Origin: Meconema thalassinum
Lineage: Eukaryota > Arthropoda > Insecta > Orthoptera > Tettigoniidae
DNA length: 64,000 bases
NCBI GenBank assembly: GCA_946902985.2
Contig: OX336388.2
Coordinates: forward strand, 1,211,890,609 to 1,211,954,608
Direction: 5' to 3'
In this document: one piece after another, positions 11,185 to 22,389 of the stretch
Layout: each line of letters opens with the position of its first letter
Position numbering within the stretch: position 1 is the first letter of the stretch
Translations under genes and position numbers: made by a program
Notes under the pieces: generated by a model
Told to the model about the DNA's origin: nothing
Databases searched by the model: none
Seen by the model: the letters and a program-made list of their open reading frames with translations, nothing else

Positions 11185-11830
11185 AAATCATTTCATCATC
11201 ATCTTGTACAGTTTCCAGGCCCAGACTGGGTCTGTTTGGAACATAAGCCTCGCCACTTAGTCCTTTCTTCCCACCACCTCTCCGCCTTCACTCTAGTCCT
11301 GTCCTCTCCTCTCTTCTAGACACATTCCTCCACTCCTTTCAGCCATCTATCTCTTGGTCTTCCCCTTGGTCGTTTCTTCTGCATCTGCATCTTATGTATC
11401 CTCTTAGGAATCTTCTTCTCTTCCATTCTCTTTAAGTGTCCATACCACCTCAGTCTTGATGTCTCAATCCTACCCTGCAAGGGCTCCTCTTTCACTATTT
11501 CCCTGACCTATTCATTCCTCACCCTGTCTCTTCTTGTAACTCTGATCCTACTTCGTAGGGACTTCATTTCACTTGCTTGTATTCTGCTTATGTCTCTTTT
11601 CTTCATTATCCACGTTTCTGATGCATAGGTCAGTATTGGTATATAGTAGCTTCTGTATAACACTTCCTTGCTCTTTTGCGGGACATCTTTATTCCACACT
11701 AACCTCCTAATGCTTCTGCCTGTCTGCCACGTTCCGTAATCTCTTTGTCATTTCTCCCTTTTCTCTCCACTATACTTCCCAAGTACTTGAGACTTTCCGC
11801 ATTCTTCAGCTGTCCACCTCCACCATTTAA
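11185..11830 (-). pseudogene. LINE RT C-terminal fragment, GAT tail
   Basis: On the minus strand this encodes the end of a non-LTR reverse transcriptase: LKNAESLKYLGS, then an open stretch 11508-11699 with VWNKDVPQKSKEVLYRSYYI and LTYASETW. A stop in the strand just below 11508 precedes SRLRWYGHLKRMEE and KKRPRGRPRDRW. The order matches the relic at 2197-3017 (WNKQVPLTSKQTLFRIYFVP, RWFGHVKRM, GRPTRRW), so both belong to one family. GAT repeats follow at the 3' end (11195-11205, reverse). It is 5'-truncated and inactive. Confidence 0.8.
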
Positions 11831-11859
11831 TATTCCAAAACAATATATATCATTTACAT

Positions 11860-12185
11860 CGTTATGCCCAACTGTGGAGTGCGATTTAACTTATTTTGCT
11901 AATGATGTTTTCTTCTCTTCCTCAAATCTCTTCATCTGGGCACTGAGAATCTTCCTCCGTTCTACCGTCCATGATTGCTTGCTCCAGGTAGTAATCGGAG
12001 TCTTCCGTTTCATCCAAATTCATCCAGAGCAGACTGGACCAAGAAATTTCCTCAATATTTTCCTTTCTTGTTTCTTTAAGTCTTTAATAAGAGATCTGCC
12101 TCCAATGATCAAGATTTACGACGCATATAGTGATCCAGGTTTGATTATCGTGTTATTATTATTATTATTATTATTATTTTGAGCC
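11860..12185 (-). pseudogene. LINE C-terminal relic flanked by (AAT)n
   Basis: Minus-strand reading gives KKQERKILRKFLGPV and SAQMKRFEEEKK, matching blocks at the C-terminus of the 16236-19770 LINE (KQERKILRKIYGAV, SERMKRFWEEKR). The sequence between them is deleted. An (ATT)n tract at 12149-12180 lies on the 5' side of this fragment. Confidence 0.65.
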
Positions 12186-12480
12186 AACATTTTATGCAAT
12201 TCAAGGTAATGGGTCATTTTGAGAGCATTGTTGCTTTGGAATTTTATATTGGTAGCACTGACATTTACATTTAAATTGACACTCGGGGTGTGATATGAAC
12301 TATCGAGCAGAAAATTACCGTACTTCCTTGAAACTCGTCTAATTATTACGTGTCATACCAGTATTAAGACTGTGAATATAGAATAACATTAGAATATTAA
12401 CTCGGTGCTTACTAATTTCAAATTATTACGCAGATTCATGTGCCACATAAACACTGCCACTCAATAATAAACACACAATA
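12186..12480. other. No recognised feature
   Basis: AT-rich spacer before the hAT element. Nothing seen. Confidence 0.5.
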
Positions 12481-12488
12481 CTCATGAC

Positions 12489-13422
12489 TAAGGCCCGGAT
12501 GTTGATGACATGTCATCTTTTTACTGAGCTGTCTAAAACAATGCTGAAGTACATAAAACTCTGGACGGGCCACCCCGTCTTCCAATATGTCATTTATATT
12601 TTGCATCTTTTTGCATTTTTTGTTATTTTTTCATTTTAAGAGCTTTTTTTAAGTTTGGTAGATTTTTTGGGTCTTATTTTAGAGAAATCGGCCTTTTAAG
12701 GTCATCTTTTTCCAGTTTAGGTATGTCACAGCTTTAAATGAGGGAGTTACGTCTCTCAGAGTTAAGAAGAAGCTATTAGCTGATACAAGATAATTTAAAA
12801 TATTGAAATATTGATTCCATTTCCTTAATCAACCGGGTGGAAGCTAGTCTTAGCAACAATCATGGCGACATTGCTGCGGGTACTGCATCAAAACTGAAAA
12901 AAAGTGCTGGACAAAAACACCGGGTATAAAACATTATGCAAAATCTCAGACATTCTCTCTGGTGATAACTTCTGCATGGATGGGATTGAGGAGGATTTAG
13001 CAACAAACGACCTTCCTCCGATCACATCAGTTGATGTTGAACACAGCTTTTCGAGATATAAAAATTTGTTGGCTGATAACCGCAGACCATTTACATTTGA
13101 CAACATCAGAATGGCATTCGTAGTACACTGCAACTGAGACTAAAGTAAACATGAACTTTTGTTAAGTGCTAGAAATCTATTTTGATTGACTTTTCAGTTT
13201 GAGTTTGAAATATTGGTGAGTTTATTATTATAAGATAATTTTCTCTATTTTATAGTGCTTTTTTTTTCGAATTTTTGAAATATCGGTGATATTATTATTA
13301 TAAGATCATCTTCTCCATTTTACAGTGCATTTTTACAATTTTTAGGTCATTTATTACAGTCATTTTTGAAAATTTTAAGTGCATTTTTAAAACTTCTTTA
13401 CGCCATCAACATCCGGGCCCTA
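12489..13422 (+). mobile_element. Deleted hAT transposon with 8-bp TSD
   Basis: The octamer CTCATGAC occurs at 12481-12488 and 13423-13430, the 8-bp target duplication typical of hAT elements. The ends are inverted: TAAGGCCCGGATGTTGATG on the left and TAGGGCCCGGATGTTGATGG (inverted) on the right. The interior is T-rich and keeps only the last part of a transposase. At 934 bp the copy is non-autonomous. Confidence 0.9.
12904..13137 (+). pseudogene. hAT transposase C-terminal remnant
   Basis: A 77-codon open stretch ends in the hAT dimerisation region: PPITSVDVEHSFSRYKNLLA, then NRRPFTFDNI, then the final VVHCN. The order Ser/Val-Glu-Arg/His-Ser-Phe-S and an Asn-Arg-Arg block is typical of this family's C-terminus. 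There is no proper start: a 7-A run just upstream (12897-12903) shifts the frame relative to the preceding codons. DNA-binding BED finger and catalytic core are absent. It is a relic inside the 12489-13422 element. Confidence 0.8.
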
Positions 13423-13430
13423 CTCATGAC

Positions 13431-14070
13431 CTTGTTGTTCCTAGCTGATGATTGATGCAATAACCATTGAGAAGGATTAGGAGCTAAATTGCATCCCAAT
13501 ATTTTTACGACGAGAAAATCCCTCTTGTATTTTACCTTCTCAGCAATACCGATATGGGAAGGTATTTTTAATAGATAGAGGGCGTGTACAGTAAATTATT
13601 AAGTGGACCGCGCTGTGTTGATGAAGTATATAAAGTGGTGTAATCTAGCGCGAGCTGTTATCGTATAGTCCTGGTGTTAAAAGCACATATCTGCTGGTTA
13701 TTATGTGTTAACTGTACTCATTACAAAAGGTACAGTCCCCATAACCACACAGATACGAGCCAGGTTTTACTTTCTATCTTTACTGACCGTAAATCACAAC
13801 ACTTGCAGTTCGACCCAGCGATTTCGCCCACTATGGCCAACAAAACCTAACAAAACCGCAGTACCAGTTCCTTAAAGCTGATAGCACCAGCAACTAGAGT
13901 GTAGTAACGTCAATACAAGAGCAGAAGAGAAATGTGTTCCATGTAACGGGTTCCAATTAGCACGTTTATTTTTCAAGTAAATTCAAGTAAGTTCATTTCT
14001 TGTATTAGTTGGCGGCTCAAGCCACAGTAAATAAAAGGGACGTAAAACCAATAACATTATTATTTATTAT
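13431..14070. other. No recognised feature
   Basis: Contains a TATATAAAG sequence at about 13627 but no linked gene. Otherwise nothing seen. Confidence 0.45.
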
Positions 14071-14500
14071 AGCGGCTTCGGTGGCGTGGTTGGTAGCATG
14101 CTGAACTGTTGTTCCCAAGATAGCGGGTTTAAACCCGGCCGAAGTCGTCGGCTGTTTTAAGAGCGTTAAAATCCTTCAGTATGCCTTCCTTCGGAGGGGA
14201 AGTAAAGCCGGCGGTCCCATGTCATAGATTTATAGCATATAAAAGATCCTTTCACAGACTAAACTTTTGTACAGCTAAATTGTTAGGTTAGAGTTCATCG
14301 GAACGCTCTATCAAAGTTCCAACGTTCATCACTTGCTGTCATTGATATCTGGTAGCGAAAGTTGGAACTACTTGAAATTGAACGGAACTTGTAGCTCACC
14401 CTAAGGGTGTCCACTGAAAGCAGCTACAGATTCAGGCGCGCCGAACATGTCCTCGGACACTCCCGGAACTAAAAGCCATACGATAAATAAATAAAAATGA
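14071..14500 (+). mobile_element. tRNA-derived SINE, alternative tail
   Basis: The head GGCTTCGGTGGCGTGGTTGG with B-box-like GGGTTTAAACCC and the body 'CCTTCGGAGGGGAAGTAAAG' match the SINEs at 39496, 15467 (inverted) and 57249 (inverted). From about 14380 the 3' part is different: 'CTTGTAGCTCACCC', 'GAACATGTCCTCGGACACTC' and an (ATAA)n tail. The same end stands at 22470-22600. Confidence 0.8.
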
Positions 14501-14736
14501 TTAATGTAATAGTTGGGCTGAGTGACGCAGTTAATTTAGTAATGGTCTGTGCCATAAAACCGAATGCTATTAATTTTGTTAACTGTGTTGACAAACTTTT
14601 GTTAACTGCTACGCAAAATCTGTCCGCGATTGCCTGTGATGGCTACAATGAAACGAAAAGTGTGTGACTTTAGAGCTAGAAAACGTTCTCCTCAAAATTT
14701 TATTTTGGCAAGCATGTGCCACCACAAGATATGTGC
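14501..14736. other. No recognised feature
   Basis: Short spacer with nothing identified. Confidence 0.4.
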
Positions 14737-14746
14737 GACTGAGCGA

Positions 14747-15467
14747 GGTTGGTTGGTTCCTTAGTTTAGGGGCTGCAACAACGCGGTCATGTAGCCCCGT
14801 GTACTTTGGGTGTGTGTAGAATCTGTCTGATAACCAGTGTTAATCGTGGTGGCTGTATTAGTGTGTGTTTCTGTTTTAAATTCAAGTACGACTGCAGACA
14901 TTAGTTTTATTTTCAAGTAGTTTCTCCTTTTTCCGCCAAAAGCCACCGTCAACGACTACTAGCTCATAACATGGTTACCAGACGCCACCGCAGTCGGCTC
15001 CTGACGACGAACGTAGGAAACTAAGAGCGTTTGTCAAATGTTTAACTATAGGGTGTCAGGGAATGTTCTCCGCAGTGCCTAGGCACTGCTACGTTAGGTG
15101 AGAGCTAGATTAAGTTGGCACAGCACAGCCCACACGTGTGTTCTGATATCCTGTCAACCTTGGAGAAGACAGCGAGGTCTGACACCACGCTGCCAACTTA
15201 ACTCCGGCTCTCACCTAACGTAGCAGGGAGAAAATTCCCTGACGCACTGTATAATTTAGCTTCACACAAGTGTAATTAGGGGAAGGTTTTTTAACATGCC
15301 ATAAATCTATGACATGGGACCGCCGGCTTTACTTCCCCTCCGAAGGAAGGCATACTGAGGGATTTTTAACTCTCATAAAAAATCCGACGACTTCGGCCGG
15401 GTTTGAACCCGCGATCTTGGGCACAGAAGCTCAGCATGCTACTAACTACGCCGCCGAAGCCGCTCTG
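14747..15467 (-). mobile_element. SINE interrupted by a MITE
   Basis: A minus-strand copy of the family seen at 39496-40021, with its head at the high end (GCTTCGGCGGCGTAGTTAGT inverted) and the shared tail at the low end ('GGTTCCTTAGTTTAGGGGC'). Near-identical flanks ACTGAGCGA (about 14738) and ACTAAGCGA (about 15471) look like its target duplication. A 199-bp MITE sits at 15051-15249. The SINE without it would be about 520 bp. Confidence 0.85.
15051..15249. mobile_element. 199-bp MITE inside a SINE
   Basis: Compared with the empty site in the SINE at 57061 (CTATAATTTAGC), this insertion is bordered by TATA on both sides. Its ends are inverted (GTGTCAGGGAATGTTCTCC against GCGTCAGGGAATTTTCTCC) and the arms continue through CTGCTACGTTAGGTGAGAG and AAGTTGGCA. 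The left arm carries an extra 14 bases that create the perfect palindrome GCAGTGCCTAGGCACTGC at 15072-15089. Confidence 0.85.
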
Positions 15468-15479
15468 CCACTAAGCGAT

Positions 15480-16198
15480 TACATCAGGTGAACGACGAGT
15501 GTGTGATCGCCATCACTTACTTACGTTCAAAGGAAGAACAAGGTCAATCAACAAGTAGGCTACTGTATTGTTAAGACGCGTAACTGTTATTCTAATTGAA
15601 TATTATTAAAGTGGAACATAAATTCCACAACATTAAGTTACTAAATGTTCACATATACTGTGCCTTCATGGCCATTTAGCAGCAATAAATTCGTAAAACT
15701 CTAGATAGCGGGTTCAATTTTGTCTCAGTTCGATTGCATTTTGGGGAATATAAATACAACCTCATGTCGGTAGATTTACTGGTGCATGAAATAAATTCAA
15801 GGGTGAAATTCAAGTTTCTTGGTGTCTGTAAAACCTTAGCAGTTCAAAGGAAACCTAAACCCATACTATTCTTCTTCTTCCACTTCTGTTCGGTATGGGC
15901 TGCTATTGGCCATGGAGTAACAACTACGGTATCTTGAATCATTATTTCTCCCCACTGCCTTTGATTAGAGATTTGTTTTCAGAGATGTTGGTACAACACC
16001 TGCTGCCGAGAGGACAAGTGATACTACAGTCGTCCATTCTTTATGCCACGTCTTCATGTTTTTTTTTTTTTTTTTGCCAACTCGCTGCTTTTGCAGATTT
16101 TTGGACTGTAAACGTGTTCCAGGATCTGCACATTTGGTACAGCAATGTCTATCAAACGCATGTGTCTTTGGATTATGTCCATAATAATGATGTCTGGT
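15480..16198. other. No recognised feature
   Basis: Spacer with a T run near 16060-16075. Open frames here are low-complexity artefacts. Confidence 0.45.
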
Positions 16199-16235
16199 TT
16201 ATTATTATTATTATAATTATTATTATTATTATTTA
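16199..16235 (-). repeat. (AAT)n tail of the LINE
   Basis: ATT repeats on the plus strand directly abut the 3' end of the minus-strand LINE, so they read as its (AAT)n tail. Confidence 0.85.
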
Positions 16236-16282
16236 ATCGATTGTTTCCCTTTAGGAGAGCGATTGAACTTAAATACATGATT

Positions 16283-18412
16283 TCATCTCCTGGCGTTTTC
16301 CCGCTTCTCTTCCCAAAATCTCTTCATCCTCTCAGAATGCTCCTTCTTCCGCTCAGCTGTCCACTTTCTTCCAGGCTGCGGTGACGGTCTCTGATCAAAC
16401 TTAACATTTTTGATTTTATTCCTGCAGTCGGTGCGGTCCTCAAGGTTTTCAATGTTGACCTGTTGTAGGTCCCTCTGAACCTCTGTCAGCCACTCCGTGC
16501 CACACTTACTCCGTGTTATAACGTTGAGCAATTTCTTCGCCGTTCTGAAATTTTCCATTCTGTAAATGTGTGTATAAAACTGTAATCGACGTTTTCTGAT
16601 TACTTCCGTTATCGTGTGGATTTTTTGGTAAAGTTCACTTTGAGGTCTCTTCATCCAAATACCGTTATTATTAACTGCCCCGTAAATCTTTCTGAGAATT
16701 TTCCTTTCCTGTTTTTCTATGTCCTTAATTTTGGAATGACCGTCGATTACCATTGTTTCGGCTGCGTAAGTTGCTTCCGGAAGAATCACCGTTGTATAGT
16801 GCCTTAATTTTGCGTCTAACGAGATGCACTTCTTGTTGTAGTGAGCCCACGTTAGCTTGTAGGACTTCTGTAGTTTGGTGATTCTTTGTTCATTGGCGAT
16901 TCGGTTTAGTCCCGAGGACTGTATGATTTCACCAAGTTATTTAAAATAGGAGACTTGTGTTATTTTACCGTATTGTGTGATTAAAGAAGAGTTATTTTCT
17001 GGCCGTCTTTCCATATAGTAGGTTTTTTCATAAGCAATTTGTAGTCCGGTTCTTTGAGCAATTTCATGTAATTTTTCCACTGCGTGTATGGCTTCATGTC
17101 TGGTGTTAGTGATAATGGCAATATCGTCCACAAAAGCGAGGCACTTGACTGTAAGACGGTTCTCTTTTTTGATTCCAATTTGAATTCCTTTTACATGAGG
17201 GTCCCATTCACTAATGATCTTTTCTAGAACAATATTAAAGAGCATTGGGGATAATCCGTCCCCCTGTCGAACTCCAGTTTTGATGAGAAAGGGCTCCGAT
17301 ATTTCACCCATAAATTTCACTTTGGACATAGTTCCTGTAAGCGTCTGTTCAATGAGTTTTCGGGTCTTTCTGTCTATCCCGAATTCTTTCATGATCATAA
17401 AAAGGGTTTCGCGGTCTACAGAGTCATACGCTTTTCTGAAGTCAACGAATGTTATTACTGTATTTCTACATTTTCTCATTTGTAATATTGTTTTCAAGCT
17501 CCACACCTGTTCAGCACATGATCGCCCTTTTCTGAATCCGGCTTGGTATTCACAAATTAGCGGATCCACCTGGGGTTCTAGTCTGTTTAAAAGTGCCTTG
17601 GAGAGGATTTTATAAGCAACAGGGAGCAGGGAGATTCCTCTGTAATTACTGATGTCTGTTTTATCACCCTTTTTGTGTAAAGGATGAATTAGAGCACATT
17701 TCCAGTCTTCTGGTATTCGCTCCATCATCCATATGTCTGAAATAAGGTGATGAAGTTTCTGCGTAAGTGTAGGATCGTTCAGTTTCCGGAATTCAGCAAT
17801 GATCCCATCTTCTCCTGGTGCTTTGTTATTTTTGAGCTTTTGGATGATCTCCTGAATTTCTTCTAGGTCAGGGGGTTGTGAGTCCGGGTGTGTGCAACCC
17901 GGAGGAGTGAAGGCAAGTTTTTCTTGGGGTGGTTCGCAGTTAAGAAGGGAGTTGAAGTATTGGGCTAATATTTTACAGTTTTCTTTCGCGTTAGTTTCCA
18001 ACGTGCCATCGGGTTTTTTGAATCACATGCTGGGCGCCTGATATCCCTTTAAGTTTTCTCTAAACGTCTTGTAGAAGTTTCTAGTATTATGTTGGGTGAA
18101 ATCCTGCTGGATTTCATGGAGTCTGTTGATGTCATATCCTCGTTTTTCTTTCCTAATTGTTTTGGAGGCATATTTTTGGGTTTTAAGAAAGTTCTCCCAG
18201 TTTTCCTCAGTTTTGTGACTGTTAAACTTTTTCCACGCAGTCATTCGGTTGTCAACTGCCCGATCGCAAATTGCATTCCACCAACGATGTTTTCTTGTGC
18301 GAGGAGGTTGTCCTAGTTTCATGACTTCCTGAATTTTCTTCGTTATTTTCTGCCAGTCTGTTGATGTCTCCTGATTAATTTGCATCATGATTTCTTCTTT
18401 GTGGAGTTTCAA
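16283..18412 (-). pseudogene. LINE reverse transcriptase (two in-frame stops)
   Basis: One frame runs from about 18412 down to 16283, broken only by TGA at about 18020-18022 and TAA at about 16934-16936. The central open piece (16937-18001, 354 codons) holds the RT fingers and palm: APGEDGI (61-67), NYRGISLLPVAYK (119-131), GFRKGRSC (155-162), TFVDFRKAYDSV (184-195), GVRQGDGLSPMLFN (243-256) and the catalytic FVDDIA (290-295). After the second stop come YLGEIIQ, then 16789-16283 with TYAAETMV, the KQERKILRKIYG block and a Lys/Arg-rich end (RKWTAERKKEHSERMKRFW). It would synthesise cDNA by target-primed reverse transcription. All the catalytic motifs I can check are intact. Confidence 0.9.
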
Positions 18413-18429
18413 GTACTCTGGATCTGGTT

Positions 18430-19592
18430 TGATTTTTTGGGTGGGCCTTTTTGCTTTCTATTGGGTTGGAATTTCGTCTTAATTTGGAGAAGATGATGGT
18501 CTGATTCAAAGGCACCTTTGCGAGCTCGGACGTTTAAAATTTATTTTGTGTTTTTCTTGGAAATTGCGATATGGTCAATTTGGTATTCACCCTGTCTAAT
18601 ACTGGGTGATCTCCATGTGGTTAACTTGTGTGGAGGTTTTTGAAATTGTGTGCTCATGATATTAAGTTCAAAGTTTCTGCAGAAGCCAATTAGTCTTTCA
18701 CCATTCCCGTTGGTACGTTCGTTCTTAGTATGGGGGCCTGTGGTATCACTAAATTTTCTTTCCTTACCTAACTGCGCATTAAAATCGCCCAATAACATCT
18801 TCACATGGTGCCTTTGTATTTTGTTGGTTGTTTCTTCGAGAGTTTCCCAGAAATTGTCCATAGTGTCAGGATCGGATTTGTTGAGTTGATTTATGGGAGC
18901 GTGGACGTTGATCAGTGTGTAAGCTTTATTGGCTAACTTTACTGAGAGCAGAGATACTCTTTCGTTGGGAGAAGAGAAATCGATGACTGAGTCGAGTACG
19001 GAATTGTGTATGGCGAAACCGGTTCCCAGGAGTGGTAGTTTGCCTCTAACTTTTATGATAGGTTTGCCTTTATAGATTCTGAAATTCTCCGTATTAAAGT
19101 GTTCTTCATCCGTGAATCGTGTCTCTTGAAGTGCGGTGATTTTGAGGTCATATTTTTCGTGGGTGTTAGTGGGTTGTTTTAATTTGCCTGTTTTAGTGAG
19201 GGTGTTCACATTAATTGTGCCAATAAAATTCTTGCGTCGAGTTTTGAGAGTGTGAAGAGTTCTTGAGAAGCTCCAAATCTTCTCCGCATGGTGTCCCTGA
19301 TCCCCCAGAATCCAATGATCAGGTGAGTCCAGTCTATCGACTGGTGCCTGGGGTAGTGAATCTGTGATCGTCTTTTCCATCATGCGCTCAAGTTGAGTTT
19401 TGTTTTTTGTGGTGATCTCAGTTGAGACCACAGGTATACGACTCGATTTTTGAGTTCGAGAAGATTTTAGTGCAGCTGCCTCAATTAGAGAAACAGACGC
19501 TGACCACTTTGCCGCTTGTTTCAAGTCAGACGCAATGTGGATTTCGCAGAATGGTATGCCTCTTCCGCCAGTTCCGCCGTACCGAGATCCAT
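18430..19592 (-). pseudogene. LINE endonuclease domain (exo_endo_phos)
   Basis: An open stretch of 327 codons (18541-19524) encodes an apurinic-like endonuclease that would nick the target DNA. Motifs in order: GTINVNTLT (102-110), the metal-binding glutamate in ALQETRF (131-137), LINVHAPIN (204-212), LLGDFNAQLGK (244-254) and YQIDHIAIS (314-322). A TAA at about 18538-18540 cuts the frame before the conserved ESDHHLL, which follows in the same frame. A further shift near 18430-18465 separates it from the RT frame. The likely original start is ATG at 19590-19592, in a different frame from the 327-codon piece, which implies another small indel near 19525. Confidence 0.85.
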
Positions 19593-19770
19593 TCTCTCCG
19601 CCTTCACTGCCGTTGAGGTCTTCGCTGTAATCCTAGCAAGGAGCCCTCACAGGGTGCTATCACTCGGGCCAAGTGAACCCTGGTTTTTTAACGAGGTTGT
19701 TACTCCTCCCCCTCCTCCTTCCTCGTCACTTACGTGACAAGGTGCCGGGCTTGGGACCGGCATAGCGGAG

Positions 19771-19803
19771 TTATTATTATTATTATTATTAATATTATTA
19801 TTT
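19771..19803 (+). repeat. (ATT)n tract at the LINE 5' border
   Basis: TTA repeats begin exactly where the LINE leader ends (GGCATAGCGGAG), giving AAT repeats on both sides of the element. Confidence 0.8.
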
Positions 19804-21119
19804 ACTATGTACTTAAAATACTAAGCCTTTCAAACATTTGTTAAGGCTATTTCTGATGTTCTTCTTGACTAATTATAATGATTTTTGCGACAATCAAATC
19901 CTTTTGTAGCGTTCTTTTTTAAAATTATACCCAAAGTTTTGGTTTATTCTTTATTAGTTGTTATTTCCACCAGCAAGTGTACTATTACTATCTCAAGGAC
20001 AGGGCTCAATCTACCTCTCTTAGACTGGCTGCGTGACGTGCAGGTAACGTTCTCTCCTCCTGTTCCTAAGGTTGTAGGATTGAATCCTGGCACAGTCAGT
20101 TGACATTTTAGAGTGCGCAAATGACATGTTAATGATCCCCTTTGTGGCAAAATTCCTGATCTTCGGTGTCTTTTGGATGTTTACATGGTCTTAACAAGCA
20201 CGTCATGAGCACGTCATGGTCAGAGCAACGGCGTACAAAACCGGAGGTAATGGGTTCGTGTCCCTTATGTGTCAAGTATTTGTATTCTATTCCTTCCATC
20301 TAAATAGGCCTGTTATTTCTATCTGAATACTTCAATTTTTAAAACATAATGGAATGTTCCATCAAATGAATAGATTTTGTGTTAAATAACAAAAATATTA
20401 AACATGCAGATTAGTTTGGTACATTCACCTGTATTGTAAGTTTTCTATAATATAGTGAAACGAAGGCCTCTAGTTTAAGATAATATATACTATCCATGGG
20501 ATGGGAGGTTGTGCATTCATCAGACTCCAGCTAATCCTTAACGTAGACCAGACAATGAGGACTTACCTCGGGTAACATCATTACTCAGTCTTATCCTCGA
20601 GATTGAGTCGAAACTTGGAGCACAAGTAACCAGCACGAACACATCGAAACAGTTGGCTTGGCAGTAAAACTCGTGGATGATGGTTCACGTTGCGATGTTC
20701 TTTCAAGGTAAAATGCTTAAGACTTATATCTCTTCAGAACTCCAGAACGACGTTTCTCAAACTTTGAGTACGGACTTCAACTCGCACCTACCCATGATTA
20801 AGGCTGCTGCAATGGCAGCCGAAACGTCGGGAAACAATCACCGATACACGACGCGACTCCATCCTGTAAGCCTACATGATAAACGTTTCATCATACACAG
20901 CTAAATTTTCAGAAGTAATTCCTGCTTATGAGTGTGCATTTTAACAGGGACCTATCCTATTTTCGGAATGCACTTTAGTGTAACCACGTGGAAATGCTCT
21001 TGAATATGTTCTTAAAATTATTATTTTATAAATATTCATGAAAAATCAATAATACATTTATTTTCAATAGGTAGTTCCATGAAGGACTATACAGCCTATT
21101 TTCACATATCCTACTTATG
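19804..21119. other. Possible SINE remnants, otherwise nothing
   Basis: About 20022-20100 has a weak tRNA-like look (GGCTGCGTGACGTGCAGG, later GGATTGAATCC), so a decayed SINE is possible. The phrase ATGGCAGCCGAAACGTCGGG at about 20813 is common in insect repeats. No gene is supported. Confidence 0.35.
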
Positions 21120-22385
21120 TTAATTGTCTCTATCATCATACAAAATTTCAGTTTGTTTGCTGTAAAATATTCGTAGATATTGAGAACCGACTAGATATTG
21201 CGGATGGTCGCCATGTTGGATTTTTATATATGTAGGTCTTAGAGTTATGTACTGTTACGTGAAGATTATTGTGTACGTGTAGTATTCGAAATACAATCGC
21301 ATGATTAGGACACATGAGGTAAAAACGAGATTTTAAAAATTCGCACAGCTGCCATCTTGTGGTTATGGAAACAATTGAAAAAATAGATGCCAGAGGATTA
21401 ACATTTGTATAAGGATTTCCTGTTCCAAATGTCACTGCACTCGGATGGTTACATTGCGAGAAACGTTCATGTGAATATTTATACTTCGCGTAACCGCCTT
21501 GTTGGATTTGTGATTACCAGGTTATTTAAAGTCCTGTAGGTGAACGTATGTTCCAATGAACATAAAAAAATCAGTTTGATTGTTGTAATAGATTCGTAGA
21601 TATTGAGATCCGTCTAAATATTTCGGATGGTCACCATGTTGGATTGTTATATATATATATATATAGGCCATAGAGTTATGTACCATTAAAAGAAAATTAT
21701 TGCGTAGGTTCATTATTCAAACTTTCACTTCGATCGGATGATTACGACACAAGTAATAAAAACTTAATTTTAAAATTCGCACAGCCGCCATCTTGAGGTT
21801 ATGTAAACAATTGACCTAAATTAGATACCAGTGCATTACAATATGTATAAACATTTCCTGTACTAAGTTTCATTGCGTTTAGATTAATAAATCGTGAGAA
21901 AAGTCTATTTAAAACTTTCAACTTCGCTTGGCCAACATGTTCGTTTTGTAGTTAACCGGTATTTAAAAGTCGCATATATGAACTTTCATCATTACCCTTT
22001 CTGTTCGTACAAAATTTCAGCGTGATACCGCTAATAGTTTCAGAGATATAGAATGTCTGTGAAATATTTCGCACAGCCGCCATCTTGAGGTTATGTAAAC
22101 AATTGAACGAAGTTAGATGTCGGTGCATTACAATGTGTATAAACATATACTGTACCAAATTTCATTGCGTTTGGTTGGTTAAATCGCGAGAAACGTCTAT
22201 TTAAATGTCGCAAATTTGCTTGGCCTCCATGTTGGTTTTGTAGTTACCAGTTTTTCAAAAGTCACATATGTGAACTTCTAGTAGTTCCCTTTATCATCGT
22301 ACAAAATTCCAGGGTGATACCGGTAGTAGTTTTGGAGATAATGAATGCTGGTGAAATATTTCACACAGCCGCCATGTTGGATTGT
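21120..22385. repeat. Diverged ~290-bp tandem repeat
   Basis: The phrase GCACAGC(C/T)GCCATCTTG recurs at about 21342, 21779 and 22071, and as ACACAGCCGCCATGTTGG at about 22363, giving spacings of 437, 292 and 292. The sequence between is alike too (TTATGTAAACAATTGA, GTATAAACAT...CTGTACCAA). A further unit end stands at 23077-23128, beyond the ORF at 22734. It is noncoding. Confidence 0.7.
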
Positions 22386-22389
22386 TGAG

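Larger units (their letters stand above)
16236..19770 (-). mobile_element. Near full-length RTE-like LINE
   Basis: A 3.5-kb minus-strand non-LTR retrotransposon bounded by (AAT)n tracts at 16199-16235 and 19771-19803. It has a short 5' leader (19770-19593), an apurinic-type endonuclease, a reverse transcriptase and a C-terminal tail. Its length and layout, with EN and RT in one polyprotein and a microsatellite tail, fit RTE-type LINEs, although I did not run a phylogeny. Damage is slight: at least one frameshift and a few stops. At least five truncated relatives lie in this window (6400, 7018, 11860, 24550 and 49946). Confidence 0.8.

Noticed and set aside
13620..13720. Core promoter around TATATAAAG
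   Set aside because: No initiator match I trust and no gene downstream.
16054..16278. Asn-rich ORF
   Set aside because: It is the translated (AAT)n tail of the LINE.
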